Below, piece after piece: positions 6,873-13,719 of a stretch of DNA of 18,415 nt. Each line of letters starts with the position of its first letter. Position 1 is the stretch's first letter. The position numbers and the translations under genes are program-made. The notes below the pieces were generated by a model. It was not told the DNA's origin. It did no database searches and saw only the letters and a program-made list of their open reading frames with translations. This stretch comes from an uncultured Clostridia bacterium (GTDB taxonomy: Bacteria > Bacillota > Clostridia > Christensenellales > Aristaeellaceae), in contig CAKTUU010000040.1 in NCBI GenBank assembly GCA_934621505.1, positions 1 to 18,415 of the forward strand, in the 5' to 3' direction.

Positions 6873-8377
6873 GCGATCAGAAAACAAACAAATCGGAAAA
6901 AAAGCCTTTTCATTCCAGCGGCGTGAAGCGGCCCTATCCGCCCCATCAGGCGGATGGAAAAAAGTTTCCGCCCCGTAAGCCGGGGAACGATCCGAAGAAG
7001 CCCTATTCCCGCAAGCCTGCGCCCGCCCGCCCCGCCCCGGTGGACGGCGCGCGCAAACTGGCCTGGGCCGTTTTGTGCGATGTGCACCAGAAGGGGGCCT
7101 ATGCGTCCCTCAGCTTGGACGATCATCTGCGCACGGCCAGAGGCATGAAGCCGGAGGACCGCCGCCTGACCACCCAGCTGGTATACGGCGTGCTGGAAAA
7201 CCAGCTGCGGCTGGATTATGCCTTGAACCGCTTCATGGACCATCCTACCCATGAGCCCTCCCAGCAGGATATTTTGCGCGTTGGCGCGTACCAGATTTTG
7301 TTTCTGGACCGGGTACCGGACAGCGCCGCCGTTAACGAGGCCGTGAAGCTGACCAAGGCGGTGGGCATGGAAAGCGCCTCCGGTTTTATCAACGCTGTGC
7401 TGCGCAACCTGGCCCGGGAAAAGGATGCCTTGGAATGGCCCAAACGGGAGAACGACCTGCGCGCCTACCTGAGCGTGATGGGCAGTATGCCCATGTGGCT
7501 TGTGGACGAGTTGATTGCCGCCTACGGGGAAGAAGAAGCCGAAAAGGTGATCTTCTACCGGGAAAAGGAACATCCCATGGTGGTGCGTCCCAACCTGACC
7601 CGGACGGACGACGCGGCCTTTGAAAAGCTGCTTGCCCAAAAGGGCTGGCGGGCGGAAAAGGGCGTTGCGCCCCACACCTGGCTGGTTTATGGCGTGAGCG
7701 AAATCACCTTTGATCCGAACTACCGGGCGGGTCTTTTCTCCATTCAGGGACAAAGCAGCGTATTGGCGGCGGAGGCCATGCAGGTTCGCCCCGGCATGAA
7801 GGTGCTGGACGCCTGCGCCGCCCCGGGAGGAAAATCCGCCTACCTGTGCGAAAGCATGCAGCTGACCGGCCGTGTGTTCGCCTGGGAACTGCATGAAAAA
7901 AGGGCCCAGCTGCTGGAGGGCATGCGCCGCCGTCTTGGACTGGACAACCTGCGCATTTCCGTTCGGGATGCGGGAGATTACCGTGAGGATCTGGATGGCA
8001 TGATGGACGGTGTGCTGCTGGACGCGCCCTGCTCCGGCCTGGGGGTGCTAAGCCAGAAGCCCGATATCAAGCTGAGGCTGAAGCCGGAGGATCTTCCCGC
8101 CATTGTGGATAGCCAGAAGCGGCTTTTGAACACTGTCTGCCGGTATGTAAAGCCCGGCGGAACCCTGGTATACAGCACCTGCTCCATCCTGCCCAGGGAA
8201 AACGCGCTGCAGGTGCAGGCCTTCCTGGCGGAGCATCCGGACTTTTCCATGGAACGCCTGCCGGAAACCTTCCCTGAGGAGCTGCGCAAGCAGCAAACGG
8301 CTTACGGCTTGCAGCTGCTGGGCTGCCGCGATGGAGTGGAAGGCTTCTTTATCGCCCGTATGCGGAGGGCGCGCTGA
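6869..8377 (+). CDS. rsmB: 16S rRNA (cytosine-967-C5)-methyltransferase RsmB
   Basis: The 502-residue enzyme methylates C967 (E. coli numbering) of 16S rRNA with S-adenosylmethionine. A NusB-like RNA-binding domain spans about 60-200 and the Rossmann methyltransferase domain about 290-502. SAM-binding motif I reads DACAAPGGKS (314-323). The two catalytic cysteines are C388 in DAPCSG and C438 in VYSTCS. The first ~58 residues form an extra Lys/Pro/Arg-rich, probably disordered segment before the NusB fold, which makes the protein longer than the usual 430-450 residues. The ATG overlaps the fmt stop (ATGA), and no better internal start is obvious, so the extension appears translated. Its stop overlaps rlmN (TGATG). 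The same neighbours occur in B. subtilis. Confidence 0.95.
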   Translation: MSDQKTNKSEKKPFHSSGVKRPYPPHQADGKKFPPRKPGNDPKKPYSRKPAPARPAPVDGARKLAWAVLCDVHQKGAYASLSLDDHLRTARGMKPEDRRLTTQLVYGVLENQLRLDYALNRFMDHPTHEPSQQDILRVGAYQILFLDRVPDSAAVNEAVKLTKAVGMESASGFINAVLRNLAREKDALEWPKRENDLRAYLSVMGSMPMWLVDELIAAYGEEEAEKVIFYREKEHPMVVRPNLTRTDDAAFEKLLAQKGWRAEKGVAPHTWLVYGVSEITFDPNYRAGLFSIQGQSSVLAAEAMQVRPGMKVLDACAAPGGKSAYLCESMQLTGRVFAWELHEKRAQLLEGMRRRLGLDNLRISVRDAGDYREDLDGMMDGVLLDAPCSGLGVLSQKPDIKLRLKPEDLPAIVDSQKRLLNTVCRYVKPGGTLVYSTCSILPRENALQVQAFLAEHPDFSMERLPETFPEELRKQQTAYGLQLLGCRDGVEGFFIARMRRAR

Positions 8378-9420
8378 TGGAGGCAAAACGCATCCTGCTG
8401 GATATGACGCGGGAGGAGATGAAAGCCTGTCTGGTGGGCATGGGCCAGCCCGCGTTTCGGGCCAAGCAGGTATTTACCTGGCTGCATAAGGGCGTCGCCT
8501 TTGCGGACATGGGCAATCTGCCCGCCTCCCTGCGGCAGCGTCTGGAACAGGAATGCTGCGATCTGCCCATGATCCTGTACCGCAGCTTTCCTTCCCAGAA
8601 GGACGATACGGTCAAATTCCTGTTTGCCTGCTGGGATGGCAATATCATTGAGGGCGTGCTGATGCACTATCATTATGGCTATTCCCTGTGCATATCCACC
8701 CAGGTGGGCTGCAAAATGGGCTGCGCCTTTTGCGCCAGCACCCTCAATGGCTGCGTGCGCAGCCTGTCCGCCGGCGAAATGCTGGCGGAGGTTCTGCTGG
8801 CAAACCGCTTTCTGGGAGACCGGGGCAAAGTGGGGCATATTGTGCTGATGGGCAGCGGCGAACCGCTGGACAACTATGATAACACCGTGCGTTTTTTGCG
8901 TCTGGTCAACGATCCGGAGGGGCTGAATATAAGCCTGCGCAACATCTCCCTCAGCACCTGCGGCCTGGTGCCCAAAATTGACAGGCTGCGGGAGGAGCAT
9001 TTGCCCGTTACCCTCAGCATTTCCCTGCACGCGCCTAACGATGACATTCGCAGGCAGATTATGCCTGTGGCCAATACCTATCCCATGGGCGATTTAATGC
9101 GCGCCGTCAGAAGCTATGTGGCGGATACGGGCCGCCGTGTGGTTTTTGAATACGCGCTGATTGACCGGCTGAACAGCCGCCCGGAGCATGCCCGCGAATT
9201 GGCGCGCCTGCTGCGCGGGCTGCAATGCCATGTGAACCTGATTCCGCTGAACCATGTGGATGAACGCAGCCTGGCCCCCGCCAGCCCGTCCGCTGTGCAG
9301 GCCTTTTTGAAAACATTGCAGGATGAGCATATTTCCGCCACGGTTCGCCGCGAAATGGGGTCGGATATCGGCGGGGCCTGCGGCCAGCTGCGCAGGCGGC
9401 ACTTGCAACCAACCGAGTGA
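8377..9420 (+). CDS. rlmN: 23S rRNA A2503-C2 methyltransferase RlmN (radical SAM)
   Basis: The 347-residue radical SAM enzyme methylates C2 of A2503 in 23S rRNA, and in characterised members also A37 of some tRNAs. The iron-sulfur CX3CX2C motif is C112-KMG-C116-AF-C119. The SAM-binding GEPLDNYDN lies at 161-169. The C-terminal catalytic cysteine is C335 in SDIGGACGQL, equivalent to C355 of the E. coli enzyme. The presence of this cysteine and the length favour RlmN. Cfr, which shares the fold and cysteines, is the alternative, but the housekeeping position argues against it. The ATG overlaps the rsmB stop by one base, with GGAGG in the end of rsmB as ribosome site. Confidence 0.95.
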   Translation: MEAKRILLDMTREEMKACLVGMGQPAFRAKQVFTWLHKGVAFADMGNLPASLRQRLEQECCDLPMILYRSFPSQKDDTVKFLFACWDGNIIEGVLMHYHYGYSLCISTQVGCKMGCAFCASTLNGCVRSLSAGEMLAEVLLANRFLGDRGKVGHIVLMGSGEPLDNYDNTVRFLRLVNDPEGLNISLRNISLSTCGLVPKIDRLREEHLPVTLSISLHAPNDDIRRQIMPVANTYPMGDLMRAVRSYVADTGRRVVFEYALIDRLNSRPEHARELARLLRGLQCHVNLIPLNHVDERSLAPASPSAVQAFLKTLQDEHISATVRREMGSDIGGACGQLRRRHLQPTE

Positions 9421-9442
9421 TTTGTAGTAAGGAGGAACCCCC

Positions 9443-10156
9443 ATGCAGGTCTGCCACAGAACCCATCAAGGTCTGGTACGCTCCAGCAATCAGGATACGC
9501 TGATTTTGGGCGATGATTTATATGGCGTAGCGGATGGGATGGGAGGCCATCAGGGCGGTGAAACCGCCAGCAGAGTGGCTGCCCAGGTGCTGAAAAACGC
9601 GCTTCACGGCAAAAAAATGGACGCGCGGGCACTGGAAGTGGGCATTGAGGCCGCCAACCGGCGTGTGTTTGACATGGCCCGGCATGACAGCAGCCTTAGC
9701 GGCATGGGCACCACCGTTACGCTGCTCTGGGAGGGCGAAACCCAGCTGATGATCGCCCATGTGGGCGACAGCCGGGCCTACTGCCTGCACGAAGGAGTGC
9801 TGAAACAGGTAACGGAGGATCACAGCGTGGTGGCGGAGCTGCTGCGCAACAACGTGATTACGCCGGATATGGCCCGCAGTCATCCCTACCGCAACGTGAT
9901 TACCCGGGCGGTAGGCGTGGACCCGGCCGTGATTCCGGACATCCTTTGCCAGGAAAAGCAGCCCGGGGATTTGTGGCTTGTCTGCTCGGACGGGCTGTAT
10001 AACATGGTAACCGACGAAACCATCCAGCAGGTGCTTACCGAGGCGGAAAACGATGAATCCGCCGCGGAAGAATTATTGCAGCTGGCGCTGGAAGCGGGTG
10101 GAACCGACAATATCACCTTCCTGCTCGGACGGGTTGGGGAGGTGAGCAAGCCATGA
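9443..10156 (+). CDS. prpC: PP2C-type Ser/Thr protein phosphatase
   Basis: The 237-residue cytosolic phosphatase is the partner of the PASTA kinase that follows and removes its phosphorylations. PPM/PP2C motifs are complete: NQD (16-18), DGMGGH (31-36), GDSR (108-111), SDGL (182-185) and GGTDNI (219-224). Metal-binding aspartates are D31, D183 and D222, with D18 supporting. Its length fits the stand-alone bacterial PrpC/Stp form, with no extra domains. A strong AAGGAGG sits 7 bases before the ATG after a 22-base gap. The stop overlaps the kinase start (ATGA), a conserved coupling that keeps phosphatase and kinase in proportion. Confidence 0.96.
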   Translation: MQVCHRTHQGLVRSSNQDTLILGDDLYGVADGMGGHQGGETASRVAAQVLKNALHGKKMDARALEVGIEAANRRVFDMARHDSSLSGMGTTVTLLWEGETQLMIAHVGDSRAYCLHEGVLKQVTEDHSVVAELLRNNVITPDMARSHPYRNVITRAVGVDPAVIPDILCQEKQPGDLWLVCSDGLYNMVTDETIQQVLTEAENDESAAEELLQLALEAGGTDNITFLLGRVGEVSKP

Positions 10157-12030
10157 TGAAGGGCATGGTGTTTGCCGAGCGGTATAAGCTGGAGGATTTT
10201 ATTGGCCAGGGCGGCATGTCGCTGGTGTACCGCGCCATCGATATTCGTACCGGGCACAGCGTTGCCGTTAAAATTTTAAAAAGTGAATACAACAGCGATA
10301 AGGAATTTCTGGAACGCTTCCAGCGGGAGGCTCAGGCCGCCAGCCTGATGAGCCACCACAACCTGGTAAACCTGCTGGACGTGGGCGTAGAGGGCGAATT
10401 TCGCTACCTGGTGCTGGAATATGTGAACGGTCACACCCTGAAGGACGTGATCCGGCAAAAAGGGCGATTAAATTACCAGACCGCCATCCAGATTACCGTG
10501 CGCATTTTAAGCGCCCTGCAGCACGCCCATGACAACGGCATCATTCACCGGGATATCAAGCCCCAAAACGTGCTGATTCATTCCGACGGTCATGTGAAGG
10601 TGTCCGACTTCGGCATTGCCCGCATGACCGGCGGCGCAACCATCGGCAAGGGCGACACGGTGGTAGGATCGGTGCATTATTCCTCGCCGGAGCAGGTATC
10701 CGGCGGCACGGTGGAGGCTACCAGCGATATTTATTCCACCGGCGTTGTCATGTACGAAATGCTGACCGGCCGGGTGCCCTTTGTGGGCGATACGCCGGTG
10801 GCGGTAGCCATGCAGCACTTGCAGGACCCGCCGCCCCCCATTACCGATTACGCGCCGGAGACCCCGCCCGCCGTGGTGGCCGTTGTGATGAAGGCCATGG
10901 AAAAGGACCCCAAAAAGCGCTTTCAAAGCGCCCGGGAAATGGCGGACGCTTTGATGAAGGCCAAGGACGGCAAATTGCAGGCCGAGGATATTATTCCAAG
11001 CGTAACCGTGCAGCCGGGCCTTCAGCAGCAGGCGTATCAAAGCCAGGCGATCCGGATGCAAAACACCACCACCAGGCGCAAGCCGGTGCGCAGACGACAC
11101 AAAACGGCCAAGCTGCTGATTTCGGGGTTGAGCGCGGCCATCATTCTGGCGCTGCTGGTCTTTGGCGTGGTGCGGGTGTTTGAAAGGGTCAGCCGCAGCG
11201 TTATCGCCCCCGACGTGGTGGGCATGACGGCTCAGGAGGGCCAGGCCCGCGCCAGACGGGAAGGGCTGAACTGGCAGCAGACGGAAATCAACCATGATAC
11301 CATTCCGGCGGGAACCGTCATTTCCCAGATGCCGGAGCCGGACGCGGCCATGGAGCGGGGCGACAGTCTGATTGTAACCGTAAGCCGCGGCCCTGCCAAC
11401 GCGCTGATGCCCGATGTAACCGCCCTGGCTTACGAGGACGCCGTTTCCCGCCTGAGCGACAGGGGACTGGGCAACGTTGTGGTGGTGAAAACCCTGTCCT
11501 CCAAACCGGAGGGAACAGTGCTGGAGCAAAACCCGGTAGCCGGGGCCGGCTACAGCGCGGGGCAAACGGTGGAATTGACTGTGTCCGGCGGCAGCACCAT
11601 GGTGCCCGACGTAACCGGGCGCAGCCGGGAGGAAGCGGCGCAGCTGCTGCGGGAAAGCAACCTGACGGAAGGCACCCCGGCATATGTGGAAACCTCCAAT
11701 CCCAACCAGGTAGGGCAGGTGCTGGACCAGTCGCCCGCCTCCGGAACCATGGCGATGCTTTCCGCGCCGGTTACCCTGACCATCGGTATGGAAAGCCAGC
11801 CGTATCAGGGGGAACTGAGCCTGTCTATCCCCGCGGCGGACCAGGAACGGGCGCTGCGGGTTACGCTGGTGACAGGCGGCGAGGAACGCACCAAATATGA
11901 AGGAACCATCGCCGCTGGAAGCGCCAGCAATATGCTGGTGCCCATGAGCTCCAACGTGGCGGGGGATCAGATCTGCCGGATTTATCTGGATGGTCAGCTG
12001 TACGAAGAAAAGACCATCACGCTGCGCTGA
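10153..12030 (+). CDS. prkC: PASTA-domain Ser/Thr protein kinase
   Basis: The 625-residue membrane kinase senses cell-wall material and phosphorylates cytosolic targets. The kinase domain (about 11-275) has the Gly-rich loop GQGGMS (18-23), the ATP lysine K40 in VAVKIL, catalytic HRDIKPQN (D134) and DFG (152-154). A basic juxtamembrane linker (TTTRRKPVRRRHK) precedes one transmembrane helix at about 321-343. Outside lie three PASTA repeats starting near residues 352, 418 and 483, and a final ~80-residue region (547-625) that resembles the Ig-like end of B. subtilis PrkC in position. In relatives, substrates include the GTPase RsgA, encoded immediately downstream here. A second ATG is the next codon, and either could start. 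The gene ends 26 bases before rsgA. Confidence 0.95.
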   Translation: MMKGMVFAERYKLEDFIGQGGMSLVYRAIDIRTGHSVAVKILKSEYNSDKEFLERFQREAQAASLMSHHNLVNLLDVGVEGEFRYLVLEYVNGHTLKDVIRQKGRLNYQTAIQITVRILSALQHAHDNGIIHRDIKPQNVLIHSDGHVKVSDFGIARMTGGATIGKGDTVVGSVHYSSPEQVSGGTVEATSDIYSTGVVMYEMLTGRVPFVGDTPVAVAMQHLQDPPPPITDYAPETPPAVVAVVMKAMEKDPKKRFQSAREMADALMKAKDGKLQAEDIIPSVTVQPGLQQQAYQSQAIRMQNTTTRRKPVRRRHKTAKLLISGLSAAIILALLVFGVVRVFERVSRSVIAPDVVGMTAQEGQARARREGLNWQQTEINHDTIPAGTVISQMPEPDAAMERGDSLIVTVSRGPANALMPDVTALAYEDAVSRLSDRGLGNVVVVKTLSSKPEGTVLEQNPVAGAGYSAGQTVELTVSGGSTMVPDVTGRSREEAAQLLRESNLTEGTPAYVETSNPNQVGQVLDQSPASGTMAMLSAPVTLTIGMESQPYQGELSLSIPAADQERALRVTLVTGGEERTKYEGTIAAGSASNMLVPMSSNVAGDQICRIYLDGQLYEEKTITLR

Positions 12031-12043
12031 AAGACCAAACAAC

Positions 12044-12050
12044 AGGAGGA
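12044..12050 (+). promoter_or_regulatory. Ribosome binding site for the TTG start of rsgA
   Basis: AGGAGGA ends 6 bases before TTG 12057. The strength and spacing identify the weak TTG as the start. The next in-frame ATG would delete much of the OB fold. Confidence 0.8.
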
Positions 12051-12056
12051 GATTGA

Positions 12057-12950
12057 TTGTTACAGGACAGCACGCCGGAGGGCGTGATTGTAAAGGGAAT
12101 CGGCGGTTTTTACTATGCCAGGGACGCGGCGGGGGAAACCTATGTACTGCGCGCCAGGGGCAAATTCCGCAAGCAGCGGCTGACCCCCATGGTGGGTGAC
12201 CGCGTCCGTTTTACGCCCGGCGTTGGGGAGGAGGAGGGCTGGATTGAGGAAATACTGCCCCGCCAAAGCCAGCTGATCCGCCCCCCGGTGGCCAACATCC
12301 GCTATATTGTGCTGGTGGTCGCTCCCCAGCCCGCTCCGGATTTTCTGCTGGTGGATACGCTGCTGGTAATGGCGATTCGTCAGGGAATCCGGCCCGCGCT
12401 GGTGGTGAACAAGTGCGATTTGGACCCGAACCTGGCTGCAGCCGTTCGGCAGGAGTACGCCAGCCTGGATATGCCGGTGATGGGGGTCAGCGCCCAAAAA
12501 GGCACGGGGCTGGAGCCCTTGCAAAGCCTGCTGCGGGAGGGTATCTGCTGCCTGGCCGGGCAAAGCGGCGTAGGCAAAAGCACCCTGCTTAGCGCCGCCA
12601 CGGGCCTCAGCCTGAAGTCCGGTGAAATCAGCCGGAAAATCAGCCGGGGCAAGCATACCACCCGCCATGCGGAGCTGATGTACAGCGGCGATTATGCGGT
12701 GCTGGACACGCCGGGCTTCAGCCTGCTGGAATTGTGGGAGGGGCTGGAACCCATTCACCTGAAGGACTATTACCCGGACTTTTTTCCCTATGAGGGAAAA
12801 TGCCGCTTTTCCCCCTGCTATCATTTAGGCGAACCGGATTGCGCCGTGCTGCAGGCCGCGCGGGAAGGGCGCGTCAGTCAGGCGCGGCTGGAACGCTACC
12901 ACCAATTGCTGAAAAAAGTACAGGAGGCTTGGAAAAAACGCTATGATTAA
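12057..12950 (+). CDS. rsgA: Small ribosomal subunit biogenesis GTPase RsgA
   Basis: The 297-residue circularly permuted GTPase checks late 30S subunit maturation. An N-terminal OB fold (about 1-70) binds rRNA. The GTPase motifs occur in permuted order: G4 NKCD (118-121), then G1 GQSGVGKST (168-176), then G3 DTPGF (217-221). The C-terminal zinc site is C249, C254, H256 and C262, followed by a helical tail. The start is a TTG supported by a near-perfect ribosome site, so initiation is probably limited relative to neighbours. The last eight bases overlap rpe. The position after prkC matches B. subtilis cpgA, a known PrkC substrate, so phosphorylation control is plausible but not shown by this sequence. 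Confidence 0.95.
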   Translation: MLQDSTPEGVIVKGIGGFYYARDAAGETYVLRARGKFRKQRLTPMVGDRVRFTPGVGEEEGWIEEILPRQSQLIRPPVANIRYIVLVVAPQPAPDFLLVDTLLVMAIRQGIRPALVVNKCDLDPNLAAAVRQEYASLDMPVMGVSAQKGTGLEPLQSLLREGICCLAGQSGVGKSTLLSAATGLSLKSGEISRKISRGKHTTRHAELMYSGDYAVLDTPGFSLLELWEGLEPIHLKDYYPDFFPYEGKCRFSPCYHLGEPDCAVLQAAREGRVSQARLERYHQLLKKVQEAWKKRYD

Positions 12951-13575
12951 GTTAGCTCCCTCTCTGCTGGCAGCCGATCCGCTGCATTTGCAGGACGCGG
13001 CCCTGCTGGTGAAAAAAACCGGCTGCGATGAAATGCATTATGATGTAATGGACGGCCACTTTGTACCCAACCTTTCCTTCGGCCCCCATACCCTGGCTGC
13101 GATGAAAAAGAACGTGGACCTGTTTTATGACGTACACCTGATGGTATCGGACGCGCTGATTATGGTGGACCCCTTTGCCGACGCAGGCGCCAGCCTGATT
13201 ACCGTACATCAGGAAGCGGCGCGCTTTGAGAAAGCGCTGGCGCAGATTCGGCGGCGCGGCTGCCGGGTGGGCGCGTCCATCAAGCCCCATACCAGCGCTG
13301 AAACGCTGCGGCCCTATCTGGACCAGCTTGGCCGGGTGCTGCTGATGACGGTGGAGCCGGGCTTTGGCGGCCAAAAGCTGATGCCGGAGGTACTGCGCAA
13401 GGCCGGTGAGCTTCGCGCCATGGGCTTTACCGGCGATATTGAGGCGGACGGCGGCATCTCTGCCGCGAACGCGGCTCAGCTGGCGCAGGCCGGAATAAAC
13501 GTGCTGGTGATGGGCACGGGCTTCTTTAAGGCGGAGCATCCGGAGCAGGTGGTTCACATGGTACACGGCTTGTAA
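12943..13575 (+). CDS. rpe: Ribulose-phosphate 3-epimerase
   Basis: The 210-residue TIM barrel enzyme interconverts ribulose-5-phosphate and xylulose-5-phosphate in the pentose phosphate pathway. Metal and catalytic residues are visible: H32 and D34 in MHYDVMDGHFVPN, H65 in DVHLMV, and D169 in EADGGI. The phosphate-binding loops VEPGFGGQ (137-144) and MGTGFF are intact. The segment GASIKPHT (110-117) replaces the commoner GVALNPAT, a modest variation. The gene overlaps rsgA by 8 bases, and an AGGAGG in the end of rsgA (12922-12927) lies rather far from the ATG, so translation is likely coupled. In B. subtilis the next gene would be thiN, which is absent here. Confidence 0.95.
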   Translation: MIKLAPSLLAADPLHLQDAALLVKKTGCDEMHYDVMDGHFVPNLSFGPHTLAAMKKNVDLFYDVHLMVSDALIMVDPFADAGASLITVHQEAARFEKALAQIRRRGCRVGASIKPHTSAETLRPYLDQLGRVLLMTVEPGFGGQKLMPEVLRKAGELRAMGFTGDIEADGGISAANAAQLAQAGINVLVMGTGFFKAEHPEQVVHMVHGL

Positions 13576-13615
13576 GGGCATACTATGCGTGAAGCCTGAC
13601 GAAAGGAGTCGCGCT

Positions 13616-13690
13616 ATGAAGGCCAAAACCCCGCTGCTGAAACCCGTTCCCAAACGAAGGCGCATGAGGCGCGCGCCTGTTTTGCATTAG
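13616..13690 (+). CDS. Possible 24-residue basic peptide
   Basis: A small ORF in the 144-base gap after rpe, with AAAGGAG ending 9 bases before the ATG, as good a ribosome site as those of the neighbours. The peptide starts MKAKTPLLKPVPK and continues through an arginine cluster (RRRMRR) to a TAG stop. About 9 of 24 residues are Lys or Arg, and there is no hydrophobic helix. In B. subtilis the 26-residue spoVM gene lies in this region of the cluster, but the sequence does not resemble the amphipathic SpoVM helix. It could be a genuine microprotein, a leader whose translation affects the helicase downstream, or chance. Its 3' end coincides with nested inverted repeats. Confidence 0.4.
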   Translation: MKAKTPLLKPVPKRRRMRRAPVLH

Positions 13691-13695
13691 CGCCT
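13658..13695. repeat. Nested inverted repeats before the helicase gene
   Basis: Outer arms AGGCGC (13658-13663) and GCGCCT (13690-13695) extend inward as ATG/CAT with a two-base bulge. Inside lies a perfect 12-base palindrome AGGCGCGCGCCT (13667-13678). It could fold as an RNA hairpin in the leader of the helicase gene. The following GTTTTG is too short a T-run for a convincing terminator. Confidence 0.45.
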
Positions 13696-13719
13696 ACATT
13701 TGTATAAACAGAGGAATCC

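Noticed and set aside
13667..13685. Intrinsic terminator between rpe and the helicase gene
   Set aside because: The palindrome allows only a 4-bp stem with a GCGC loop, and the T-run is four bases broken by G. This is too weak to call.
13616..13690. spoVM itself
   Set aside because: The length and location are similar, but the peptide is Arg/Lys/Pro-rich, with prolines where SpoVM has its membrane-binding amphipathic helix.
13682..13708. Promoter for the helicase gene (TTGCAT and TATAAA)
   Set aside because: The spacer is only 15 bases, and transcription would start about 5 bases before the ATG, removing the ribosome site.
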